From Candidatus Polarisedimenticolia bacterium (GTDB lineage Bacteria; Acidobacteriota; Polarisedimenticolia; Gp22-AA2; AA152), in assembly GCA_036004685.1 (NCBI GenBank), contig DASYRE010000032.1, positions 62,001 through 126,000 of the forward strand: DNA of 64,000 nucleotides, written 5' to 3'. Positions 1 through 7,576 of this stretch are shown piece after piece. The position numbers and the translations under genes were made by a program. The notes beneath the pieces are model-generated. The model worked only from the letters and a program-made list of their open reading frames with translations, did not search any database and was not told the origin of the DNA. How positions within the stretch are numbered: the first letter of the stretch is position 1; every line of letters starts with the position of its first letter.

Positions 1-632
1 AACCCGAGCTCCTTTTCGTCGGTCTGGCCTGGGTACAGGTCGGCGCTGGGGTGCTTGGACAGGATGCGGGAAGGGATTCGCAGGTGCCGGGCCAGCTGGC
101 GCAGCTGTGTCTTGTAGAGGTCGCCCACCGGGTTGAGGGCGCTGGCGAGGTCGCCATGGATGGTGCCGTATCCGAGAAGAAGCTCCGTCTTGTTGCTGGT
201 TCCCAGGACCAGGGCGCGCCGATCGGCCGAAAGATCGTATAGGACGGCCATTCGCTGGCGGGCCATCATGTTCCCTCGGCGGAGACGGCCGGCGTCCGGG
301 CGGGAATCGAAGTAGGCGTCGACCAGCGGCGTGATCGCCGATTCCACCGAGGGGCAGCGGAGCCGGCGGATGAAGGCGCGAGCGTCCCTCAGGCTGGACG
401 GAGAGCTGGTCCGATAAGGGAGAAGAGCCGCCAGGACCGATCGCGGGCCGAGAGCCCTCACCGCCAGGGCGAGCACGACGGCGGAATCGATCCCGCCGGA
501 GGCGCCCACTACGGCGCGGCGGAGCCCCGTCCGAAGCGTCTCGCGGCGGATGAAGTCCACGAGGAGCGCCTCCGTGAGCTCCGGGTTGATCGAAAGACGG
601 AGCGGTTTTCTGAGGATCGACGGGCGGCTCAC
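1..632 (-). CDS. nadE: NH3-dependent NAD+ synthetase (partial, C-terminus off the window)
   Basis: Adenylates and amidates deamido-NAD to NAD, the last step of NAD synthesis, in the cytoplasm. The ATP-pyrophosphatase P-loop SGGIDS lies at about residues 45-50, and the later stretch LGTSNKTELLLGYGT is typical of NadE. The open frame gives about 210 residues before the window edge, so some tens of residues of a normal 250-280 aa enzyme are missing. I chose the GTG at 632 because the family N-terminus (helix, then the P-loop near residue 45) fits it. No nitrilase-type glutaminase domain precedes the synthetase domain; a stand-alone protein of that type is encoded at 6479-7405. A TTGACA/TAGACT promoter lies so close upstream that the mRNA may be leaderless. 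Confidence 0.9.
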   Translation of the reverse strand, partial: MSRPSILRKPLRLSINPELTEALLVDFIRRETLRTGLRRAVVGASGGIDSAVVLALAVRALGPRSVLAALLPYRTSSPSSLRDARAFIRRLRCPSVESAITPLVDAYFDSRPDAGRLRRGNMMARQRMAVLYDLSADRRALVLGTSNKTELLLGYGTIHGDLASALNPVGDLYKTQLRQLARHLRIPSRILSKHPSADLYPGQTDEKELG

Positions 633-640
633 GGGTGAAG

Positions 641-670
641 AGTCTAGGCGTCGGCCCGGCGCACTGTCAA
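641..670 (-). promoter_or_regulatory. candidate nadE promoter
   Basis: On the minus strand, TTGACA (665-670) is followed after 18 bp by TAGACT (641-646). The expected start of transcription falls only 2-4 bases before the nadE GTG at 632, leaving no room for a ribosome binding site. Seen by eye only. Confidence 0.5.
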
Positions 671-678
671 CAAACCCA

Positions 679-708
679 TTGCGCCGGAAAACCCGTCATT
701 GCTATAAT
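679..708 (+). promoter_or_regulatory. candidate efp promoter, extended -10
   Basis: A perfect TATAAT (703-708) is preceded by TG one base upstream (TGCTATAAT, extended -10). A weak -35, TTGCGC, lies 18 bp upstream. It precedes the efp start by about 44 bases. Confidence 0.6.
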
Positions 709-751
709 TGCGGCTCCTCAAACGTTCACCGAACATGGGAGGTGGGACCGG

Positions 752-1312
752 ATGATCCCCGCAACACAGCTGCGCACCGGCATGGCCATCATGCACGAGG
801 GGAACCTCTGCCGGGTCATGAAGGTGCAGCACATCACCCCGGGGAACTGGCGGGGGATGGTGCAGGTCAAGCTCCGAAACCTCAAGACCGGGAACAGTCT
901 CGAGTATCGCTTCCGCTCTGAGGATCGGGTGGAAAGAGCGAGTCTCGAGCAGCACGAGGTCGAGTTCCTCTACAAGGAGGGACGTGACTACCATTTCATG
1001 AATACCGAATCGTACGAGCAGTTCACGCTCAGTGACGAGGCCTTGGGCGACAACGTCTATTACCTGATTCCAAACATCAAGCTGAAGATGGAGTTCTACG
1101 ACGGGAATCCCGTCGGGACCGAGATGCCCCTCACGGTCGACCTGCGCGTCGTCACGACCGAGCCCGGCCTGAAGAGCGCCACCGCAACGAATTCGGGCAA
1201 GCCGGCGACGCTTGAGACGGGCCTCGTCGTTCAGGTGCCCCAGTTCATCGCCGAAGGAGAAGTCATCCGGGTGGACACCACCGAGGGGAAGTATCTCGAA
1301 CGAGCCAAGTAA
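752..1312 (+). CDS. efp: translation elongation factor P
   Basis: Ribosome-binding factor that relieves stalling at polyproline stretches. The 186-residue protein has all three EF-P domains and the C-terminal signature around GKPATLETGLVVQVPQFI. The ATG at 752 follows a good ribosome binding site (GGAGGTGG), and its product MIPATQLRTGM matches the family N-terminus; the open frame continues upstream without support. The domain I loop is TPGNWRGMVQVKLR. Aligned by length with the E. coli loop (PGKGQAFARVKLR), the tip residue that is lysine (modified by EpmA) or arginine (rhamnosylated by EarP) is Asn32 here. Known lysine or arginine modification at that site is therefore not possible. The neighbours are unrelated, as is usual for efp. 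Confidence 0.96.
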   Translation: MIPATQLRTGMAIMHEGNLCRVMKVQHITPGNWRGMVQVKLRNLKTGNSLEYRFRSEDRVERASLEQHEVEFLYKEGRDYHFMNTESYEQFTLSDEALGDNVYYLIPNIKLKMEFYDGNPVGTEMPLTVDLRVVTTEPGLKSATATNSGKPATLETGLVVQVPQFIAEGEVIRVDTTEGKYLERAK

Positions 1313-1525
1313 TTAATAATAAAGAGTCGGCGCCTCGGTTCCCACTGCGGCGTCAGCTCCTGCACCCGCCGTGAAATCTCGAAGCCTTCGGAAGACCTTG
1401 TCCTCCTCCAGCGCTCCCGCTGTTTTCGCCCGCCCCATCGAGTCCATGCCACTTCGTCCTGCGCCCGGAGGCCGGCAACCGCCGTGCACCAGCCCCGCCG
1501 CTCCGCCGATCGCCCGCGCCCCTCG

Positions 1526-1553
1526 TTGACAACCCCTCGGCGGGGCCTATATT
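1526..1553 (+). promoter_or_regulatory. candidate promoter of the DUF4388 gene
   Basis: TTGACA (1526-1531), 16 bp spacer, TATATT (1548-1553), 45 bases before the ATG at 1599. The rest of the 1313-1598 gap shows nothing I can name and no clear terminator for efp. Confidence 0.65.
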
Positions 1554-1598
1554 GGCCCCGTCGATCCGACGGCGGCCGCCCGCGCGAGCCGGAGACCC

Positions 1599-2864
1599 AT
1601 GACGACACCTCTCCAGCCTCAAGGAAGTCTTGTAGATACAAACTGTTGTGAGGTTCTGGCGTCTCTTTGCGGCGGCGCGCAGACGGGAGTTCTGACCGCC
1701 CAGGGGCCGGGCGGAGAGAAATCGGTATATCTCGAGAAGGGGAGGATCGTCTTCGCCGCCTCGAAGGATCCGGACGATCGCCTGGGAGAGCTTCTCCTCA
1801 CCCGCGGAGCCGTGACGCGGGAGCAGCTGGATGAGGCTTCGGCCAAAGTCCGTCCCGGAAAGAGACTCGGGACGATCCTGGTGGAGCTCGGGTTCCTGCC
1901 CGCCGCGGAGCTTCCCCGCTGGGTGCTCGAGCAAGTCAAGGAGATCATCTACTCCCTCTTCTCCTGGGGGGACGGAAAGTACCGTTTCGAGGCAGGCCCT
2001 TTCCCTTCCGGCGAGGTCATCGCCCTGCGGATTTCGACCGCCGAGATCTTCCTTTCTGGACTCCGGCGAGTCCAGAAATGGTCGGTCGTCAAGAAAGGCG
2101 CGGGAGAGACGCAGATCCCCTACCGTCTCTCTTCGAACTTCCGCGAGCTCCTCAAAGAGGCTCATCTGGGCAAGGAAGAGGAGTCGCTGCTCGAGCTCCT
2201 CGCCTCGGGGGAGCGGACGATGGAGGAGGCGGCACGGCAGTCCAACCTCACGACGCTGCTCGTCTATCAGCTGTTCTTCGCTTTTCGAGTTCTGGGCGTC
2301 GTCCTGCCGGGCCAGGCCCCGGCCAAGGGGCAAGAACCGCCGCCACCGAAGACCTCCTCCCTCATTTCGAACGCCACCACGCGGGAGGCCTTGTCGGCGA
2401 CGGATCCCCCCAAGGATTCGGTTGCCGGAGCCGACTTCAGGTCGCGCGTCGCGCCGGGTCCCCGCTCCGATGCCGATCCCGGCGCGAACACGGTCGTCCT
2501 GAAAATGCCCCTCATCCCGGCCGCGGCGCTCGCCCCCGACAAGAGTCCGACGCAAGCCGCGCCGGAAACGACAGCGGCTCCGCCTGCTCTCGAAGGGACG
2601 CCGATTCAAGGGTCCTTCGAAAAGACTCCGGCTGCAACGCCGCCCGAGAAGAGCCCCTCCGCCGCGCCGACTTCCCGAAAGCGGGAGTACCGGGTCGTCC
2701 GCGTGGAGGGGGACAGGCTCGACGGAAAAGGAGTTCAACAAATCGAGGAGGTTCTCGGGACCTGGAGCCGCAAGGGATACTCTCTGGCCGGCGTCGTCCA
2801 GGGCAGGGGTTCCGGCCTGTTCAATTCCACGCCCCCCTCGTTTTTCATCTTCGAACGCGACTGA
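1599..2864 (+). CDS. DUF4388 (PATAN-like) protein with a DUF4177-like tail
   Basis: 421 residues in three parts. Residues 1 to about 235 resemble DUF4388/GspE-N-type modules: an N-terminal stretch about silencing or output with SVYLEKGRIVFAAS, then RLGELLLTRGAVTREQLDEA and a helical region. Proteins with these modules are usually tied to two-component, gliding or type IV pilus regulation. Residues about 240-360 form a low-complexity linker rich in Pro, Ala and Lys. Residues about 363-421 (REYRVVRVEG to FFIFERD) look like a small DUF4177-type alpha/beta domain. No signal peptide is seen, so it is probably cytoplasmic. The ATG has a GGAG site upstream and its own promoter. No receiver or kinase domain is fused, and no pilus gene is nearby, so the pathway is unknown. 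Confidence 0.8.
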   Translation: MTTPLQPQGSLVDTNCCEVLASLCGGAQTGVLTAQGPGGEKSVYLEKGRIVFAASKDPDDRLGELLLTRGAVTREQLDEASAKVRPGKRLGTILVELGFLPAAELPRWVLEQVKEIIYSLFSWGDGKYRFEAGPFPSGEVIALRISTAEIFLSGLRRVQKWSVVKKGAGETQIPYRLSSNFRELLKEAHLGKEEESLLELLASGERTMEEAARQSNLTTLLVYQLFFAFRVLGVVLPGQAPAKGQEPPPPKTSSLISNATTREALSATDPPKDSVAGADFRSRVAPGPRSDADPGANTVVLKMPLIPAAALAPDKSPTQAAPETTAAPPALEGTPIQGSFEKTPAATPPEKSPSAAPTSRKREYRVVRVEGDRLDGKGVQQIEEVLGTWSRKGYSLAGVVQGRGSGLFNSTPPSFFIFERD

Positions 2865-2933
2865 TTTCCCATCCCGTGCCGGCGGGAACCGCTCCCCGCT
2901 GGGTTACAATCCGTCCGACGGCGGAGGTCGGGA

Positions 2934-3701
2934 GTGCGAATCGCCCGGTTCATGGTCGAGGGCAAACCGGTCTGCGGCAGGCTTGAGGGGGACTGGCTGC
3001 ATCCCTTCCCGGCCGACGCGCTGGAAGATCGTCGCGAGTTGTCACCCCCGGTCCCGGTGATCGGGACCGAGATGCTGCCGCCCTGCCGGCCCGGAAAGAT
3101 CGTGGCGGTCGGTGTGAACTATCGGGAGCACGCGCGGGAACGCGGCAAAGCGCTTCCGGCGGAGCCTCTCATCTTCCTCAAGCCCCCCTCCGCGGCGCTG
3201 GCCCCGCGAGGCCGGATCGTCCTCCCCTCCGGGGTGGGACGCGTCGATCATGAAGCCGAGATGGCCGTGGTGATCGGGCGGACCGCCCGCCATCTCGCCG
3301 AAGGCGAGTCCGGGCTTTTCATCCTCGGGTACACTTGCTTCAACGACGTGACGGCCCGTGAGCTGCAGGACCGTGACGTCCAGTTCGCCCGCGCAAAGGG
3401 ATTCGATACGTTCGCGCCCTTCGGCCCATGGATTGAAACCGACCTCGATCCGCTCGACCTGGCGATCACCGCCAGCGTGAACGGCCAGGTGCGACAATCG
3501 TCCAGGACCCGGGAGATGGTCTTCCCCCCGGCGCACCTGGTGGCGTTCATCTCCCGGGTGATGACCCTCTTCCCCGGCGACCTCATCGCCACCGGAACGC
3601 CCTCGGGAATCGGTCCCCTCCTTCCGGGCGACATCGTCGAAGTGACGATCCAGGGAATCGGCACCCTTTCGAACTCAGTCGTCGCCGCTTCCGGGGGTTG
3701 A
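2934..3701 (+). CDS. fumarylacetoacetate hydrolase family protein
   Basis: A 255-residue FAH-fold enzyme; relatives hydrolyse acylpyruvates or fumarylacetoacetate, or decarboxylate oxaloacetate, with a bound Mg2+. The fold is recognised from GVNYREHARERG and the metal ligands Glu107, Glu109 (DHEAEMAVVIG) and Asp138 (CFNDVTARE). The typical C-terminal motif FPGDLIATGTPSGIGP is also present. The start is GTG at 2934 with the strong site GGAGG seven bases upstream. A TACAAT -10-like hexamer occurs at 2905-2910. The gene stands alone, so the substrate cannot be told. Its last 27 bases overlap the convergent rluA-type gene. Confidence 0.88.
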   Translation: MRIARFMVEGKPVCGRLEGDWLHPFPADALEDRRELSPPVPVIGTEMLPPCRPGKIVAVGVNYREHARERGKALPAEPLIFLKPPSAALAPRGRIVLPSGVGRVDHEAEMAVVIGRTARHLAEGESGLFILGYTCFNDVTARELQDRDVQFARAKGFDTFAPFGPWIETDLDPLDLAITASVNGQVRQSSRTREMVFPPAHLVAFISRVMTLFPGDLIATGTPSGIGPLLPGDIVEVTIQGIGTLSNSVVAASGG

Positions 3702-4661
3702 TTCGACCCCGCCGCTCTCTTTTCGGAGAGCCCGCAGCAGCCGATCGAAATCTTCGGGCAGGGGCGCGTGAAAATGCAGCCATGCGCCGGTGAGCGGATG
3801 GGTGAATCCCAGCCGGCTCGCATGGAGCGCCTGGCGCGGGAAGCTGTCCAGCAGAGGCTCGCGCGGGAGGCGGTGGGCCGATCCGTAGACTTTGTCCCCG
3901 ACCACGGGGTGCCCCCGGTGGGACAGATGGATGCGGATCTGATGGGTTCGTCCGGTCTCGAGCGTGATGGAAAGAAGCGTGGCGCGCGCGAAGGGCTCGA
4001 CGGTCGCGTAGTGCGTCACCGCCGCCTTCCCGCCTTCCCCCGCGCCGGCCGCGCCGCGGCGAGAGCCGGCGGCCGATCGTGACAATCGATCCGAAATCGT
4101 CCCTGTCGCGGCCGCCGGCGTCCCGCGCACCAGCGCGAGGTACTCGCGCGCAATCGTGTGAGTTCGGAACTGCTCCGCGAGGATCCGGTTCGCGGATCCG
4201 CGGCGGGAAAAGAGAAGAAGTCCCGACGTCTCGCGGTCGATCCGGTGGAGCAGCCCGAGATACGGAGACCGGTCAGGATTCCGCTTTTTGAGATGCCGGG
4301 CGAGCAGATCGAGGAGCGTTCCCCGGTCTCCCTGAGAGGTGGGTTGGACGAGGATTCCTGGAGCTTTGTCGACCACGATGACGGCCGGATCCTCGTGAAC
4401 CACGCGGAAGGGGGCCATGCCCTCCGGCGCGCCCGAGCGGCGCTCCTCAGGAAGAGGGAAGACCTCCACTCGATCGCCCGCCCGGACCGGCCGCGAAGCA
4501 ACCTTCACCCGTTTCCCGTTGAGCGTCACGCCCCCCGCCGCCAGGAGGTCGCGCGCCCGGATCCTGGAAAAAACGCGGCTGCGCTCGCGGATGAAGCGAT
4601 CGAGCCGCCGACCTTCGTCTTCCGGACCCGCAAGCAGGACGATGGGACGGGCGCGGTGCAT
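3675..4661 (-). CDS. RluA-family pseudouridine synthase
   Basis: Converts uridine to pseudouridine in rRNA or tRNA. An S4-like RNA-binding domain occupies about residues 14-70. The catalytic domain carries the RluA signature HRIDRETSG with the catalytic aspartate at Asp142, and the later motif LETGRTHQIRIHLSHRGHPVVGD. At 328 residues it has the normal RluC/RluD length, but the target site (RluA, C or D type) cannot be assigned from sequence alone. It is the last gene of a three-gene minus-strand operon: its start lies 6 bases after the radical SAM gene. Its 3' end overlaps the convergent FAH gene. Confidence 0.93.
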   Translation of the reverse strand: MHRARPIVLLAGPEDEGRRLDRFIRERSRVFSRIRARDLLAAGGVTLNGKRVKVASRPVRAGDRVEVFPLPEERRSGAPEGMAPFRVVHEDPAVIVVDKAPGILVQPTSQGDRGTLLDLLARHLKKRNPDRSPYLGLLHRIDRETSGLLLFSRRGSANRILAEQFRTHTIAREYLALVRGTPAAATGTISDRLSRSAAGSRRGAAGAGEGGKAAVTHYATVEPFARATLLSITLETGRTHQIRIHLSHRGHPVVGDKVYGSAHRLPREPLLDSFPRQALHASRLGFTHPLTGAWLHFHAPLPEDFDRLLRALRKESGGVESTPGSGDD

Positions 4662-4667
4662 GGAGCC

Positions 4668-6482
4668 TCAAGGCTCGCTCGCGCGGCGGAGGGGTTGGCC
4701 ATCGGGAATGGGGTGCTGCAGGAACGCCGGCCAGTGAGGGCTTGCGGTGAGGCCGGTGCTGGGTTTTCTCCGGTAGGTCCGGATCGAAGAGGAGGGCCCG
4801 CCCCGTCGAATCAGGCCCAGGCCCCGGCGGGCGAGGCGGTCGTGCGGATAAAGCTCCAGGGCCCTCGCGTATTCCGAGCGCGCCTCGCCCGGCCGGCCCA
4901 TCTTCCGGAGCGAGGAGCCCAGCAGGGAATGCGGCAGATGGTACCGGGGGACGGCTCGCGCCGCGCTCCGGTAATGCGCGGCGGCGGCGTCGAGCTTGCC
5001 GGCGGCCTCCAGGAGGTTTCCGAGACGCAGATGCCCCCACAGGCTGCGCGGGTTGCCGGCGAGAATCTCGCAATACTCTTCCGCGGCGGCCTCTCGGTCT
5101 CCGTTTTCCTCGAGCGCTTCGCCCAGGGAAAGCAGCGGAGCGGGATACGCTCCCACCGCCTTCTTGTGCTCCCGCAGCTCCTCGAGACGGTAGGCGCTGA
5201 GGGCCGCCACTTCCCTCAGCGTCGCCTCCGCCTGCCGGTAGGCGAGGAGGCTCTCCGGATCGTCGCGCACCAGCAGGCCCTCCATGCGCGAGCGCTCCCA
5301 GATCGAATCATCGTATCCCTTGAGGCGTTTGGCCTCCTCGTAAAGGGCGGTTCCCGGATAGACGACCAGAGGGGAGACGATTCCATCGTGAGGCCGGACC
5401 CGGCGGATGAGGCGCAGCGTGGCCGCGCAATCCTCGCGCGTTTCCCCGGCGACGCCGGTGATGAGGTAGATCGAAAGTTCCATTCCAACGCGTCGCGTCA
5501 GCTCGCAGGCCTTGACGACCTGATCGAGCTGGATTCCCTTGTTCAGCTTCCGGAGGACGGCTTCCGAGCCCGACTCGACTCCGTACTGGATATGCTGGCA
5601 GCCGGCGCGCCGCATCCAGAGCAGCCGCTCCTCGTCGACGGCGTTGACGCGGGACTGGCAGTCCCAGAGCAGGTTCAACCCCGAATCGATCAGCCTCCGG
5701 CAGAGCTCCAGGGTCCGCGCCTTGTCCACCGTGAAGGTGTCGTCGCGGAAGGAGACGGTGACGTGGCCGAAGCGGTTCTGCAGAGTGCGCAGCTCGTCCA
5801 GCACGTGTTCCACGCTCCGGAACCTCAAGCGCGTTCCCCAGAACTCCGGAGTCGAGCAGAAGGTGCAGCGGGCCGGGCAGCCGCGCGAGGTGATCAGGAA
5901 CTCCAGCTGCGCGTACCGGTCCACGCCGATGCTCTCGTAAGCGCCGGCCGGATGGGGAAGGGTGTCCAGGTCCGGCACCGGCAGACGGGAAGGAGTCCGG
6001 AGAATCCCGCGTCCGCCGCGGAGGACGAGGCCGCGCACGGCGGCGGGGTCCTTCCCCGACGCGAGGGCGCGGGCCAGCTCCAGCATCGTTTCCTCCCCCT
6101 CCCCGACCGCCACCGCGTCGATCCATGCGTTCCGGAGAAGCACGCGTTCAGCGAGGTGGGTGGCATGAGGTCCGCCCGCCACGATGAACAGCGCCGGATC
6201 GATTCGCCGCGCCTCCCGGGCAAGCCGGACCGCGGCTCCCCGGTTGAAAGTGAACATCGAGATTCCCAGGACGCGGGGCCGGAACGAGCGGATTGAATCG
6301 CGGACTTCCTGCCAGCGGAAACGGCTGAAGTTGGCCAGCCTCGAGTCGAAGCCCCGGGAGCGCAGCAGCGCGTTGATGGTGCCCAGGCCTACCGGCATCT
6401 GCCGCGTGTAGAAGTCCTGGCGCCCGCCGTACTGGCACCGGTAGGCGAGCAGGATTTTGAAGCCCCGGCGGCGGCCGCTCAT
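4668..6482 (-). CDS. B12-binding-type radical SAM protein with C-terminal TPR repeats
   Basis: 604 residues. A cobalamin-binding-like Rossmann region occupies about residues 25-140 (MPVGLGTINALL, GISMFTFN, VAGGPHATH, GEGEETMLEL). The radical SAM core carries CPARCTFC with cluster ligands Cys202, Cys206 and Cys209. About three TPR units follow at residues 450-570 (for example SLGEALEENGDREAAAEEY). The family transfers methyl groups or makes other radical modifications, often on lipids, tetrapyrroles or natural products; the TPR tail suggests a protein partner. I see no DxHxxG cobalamin motif, so B12 use is uncertain. Its ATG overlaps the stop of the upstream amidase gene (ATGA), which implies translational coupling. 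Substrate unknown. Confidence 0.85.
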   Translation of the reverse strand: MSGRRRGFKILLAYRCQYGGRQDFYTRQMPVGLGTINALLRSRGFDSRLANFSRFRWQEVRDSIRSFRPRVLGISMFTFNRGAAVRLAREARRIDPALFIVAGGPHATHLAERVLLRNAWIDAVAVGEGEETMLELARALASGKDPAAVRGLVLRGGRGILRTPSRLPVPDLDTLPHPAGAYESIGVDRYAQLEFLITSRGCPARCTFCSTPEFWGTRLRFRSVEHVLDELRTLQNRFGHVTVSFRDDTFTVDKARTLELCRRLIDSGLNLLWDCQSRVNAVDEERLLWMRRAGCQHIQYGVESGSEAVLRKLNKGIQLDQVVKACELTRRVGMELSIYLITGVAGETREDCAATLRLIRRVRPHDGIVSPLVVYPGTALYEEAKRLKGYDDSIWERSRMEGLLVRDDPESLLAYRQAEATLREVAALSAYRLEELREHKKAVGAYPAPLLSLGEALEENGDREAAAEEYCEILAGNPRSLWGHLRLGNLLEAAGKLDAAAAHYRSAARAVPRYHLPHSLLGSSLRKMGRPGEARSEYARALELYPHDRLARRGLGLIRRGGPSSSIRTYRRKPSTGLTASPHWPAFLQHPIPDGQPLRRASEP

Positions 6483-7405
6483 CCCAGCCTCCGGCGCGGG
6501 CCTGCCGGGGAGGACGCGGCTTGCATGGAGGGGCGCCGGTCCCTCTCCGGAGTCTCGGACGGGTCGTCGGCGGCCAGAAGGCGGTGCAGGCCCCGCAGGG
6601 CCACTTCGGGCTTTTCGTCACGGAGAAGGGGATAGAGCGTTCGGGCGCGGCGGAGTGTCCCGCGCGGGAGCGTGAAGCAGCCGATCTTCTCCCGCAGGGC
6701 CGGAGCGCGCCCGATCAGCTCGCCGAACGGATCGACGACGAAGGAGCCGCCGCTGAAATGCAAGCCGTCCTCGACCCCGACGCGATTCACGTAGAGGACG
6801 AAAACGGTTTGGAACTTCGCCGTGACCCGGCAGAGGTCTACCCAGCTCGTGATGCTCGCGAGCTCCTTCCCGGATCCGACTCCCCGACTCGGCCCGCTCG
6901 AGAGCACCAGCAGATAGTCGGCGCCGTCCCGCGTGAGCAGATAGGAGGCCGAAGGGTGCCAGGCATCCTCGCAAATGAGGATCCCGAACCGGCCCAGGGG
7001 AGTGTCGAACGCGGCGAAGCTGTCCCCGGCCGCGAAGTCGCGCCCCTCCTCGAACATTCCGTAGGTCGGAAGATAGACCTTCCGATGGCAATGAAGGATC
7101 TTTCCTCCCGCCGCGAAGACCGCCGAATTGTAGAAACGGTGATCTTCCGCCTCCTCCACCATTCCGAACGAGACGGCGATCTTCCGGCTCATCCGGCAAA
7201 GCTCTTGCACCTCCGGCGAGTGCTTCAACGAGAGGGCGACTTCGGGGACGAGATCCTTGAGGACGTAACCGGTCAGACTCAACTCCGGGAAGACGACCAG
7301 CTCGGCGCCCCCGGCGCGGGCTTTCGCCGCCGCCTTGTGGTGCAGACCGAGGTTCGCTTCCACGTTGCCGAGGGTGGGGGCGATCTGGGCCAGGGCGATT
7401 CGCAT
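6479..7405 (-). CDS. nitrilase-family amidohydrolase, NadE-glutaminase-like
   Basis: 308 residues with the complete C-N hydrolase triad: Glu41 (FPELSLTGY), Lys109 (HRKVYLPTYGMFEEGRDF) and Cys145 (ILICEDAWHP). The context LPTYGMFEEGRDFAAG closely recalls the N-terminal glutaminase domain of glutamine-dependent NAD synthetases, which hydrolyses glutamine and channels ammonia to the synthetase. Here it is a separate protein, and the synthetase at 1-632 lacks such a domain. It could therefore be the detached glutaminase subunit (inference), or a different omega-amidase or carbamoylputrescine-type enzyme. It is the first gene of the operon with the radical SAM and RluA-type genes. A TAGTAT -10-like element may lie in the 7406-7500 region, but no convincing -35 is seen. 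Confidence 0.86.
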   Translation of the reverse strand: MRIALAQIAPTLGNVEANLGLHHKAAAKARAGGAELVVFPELSLTGYVLKDLVPEVALSLKHSPEVQELCRMSRKIAVSFGMVEEAEDHRFYNSAVFAAGGKILHCHRKVYLPTYGMFEEGRDFAAGDSFAAFDTPLGRFGILICEDAWHPSASYLLTRDGADYLLVLSSGPSRGVGSGKELASITSWVDLCRVTAKFQTVFVLYVNRVGVEDGLHFSGGSFVVDPFGELIGRAPALREKIGCFTLPRGTLRRARTLYPLLRDEKPEVALRGLHRLLAADDPSETPERDRRPSMQAASSPAGPRRRLG

Positions 7406-7502
7406 GAAACGGTGCCTCGGGACTGGATAGGTGGACCGGGAAAAGACCGGCCGATGTGTGAGAAGTCCTCATACTACCATAGGATAGCCGGTACCGGCCG
7501 TC

Positions 7503-7531
7503 CTGAATGCGGCGATCGAATGCGCTATAAT
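7503..7531 (+). promoter_or_regulatory. candidate promoter of the memo-lptD operon
   Basis: A perfect TATAAT (7526-7531) has a weak -35 (CTGAAT, 7503-7508) 17 bp upstream. It lies 46 bases before the chosen memo start. Confidence 0.5.
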
Positions 7532-7576
7532 TCCGGCGCGTCGAGAATGCAACTGGCGCGCGCCGAGGTCGACCGA

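Noticed and set aside
4158-6296. 712-codon plus-strand open frame
   Set aside because: Antisense to the RluA-type and radical SAM genes, which have clear motifs; the product has no recognisable domain.
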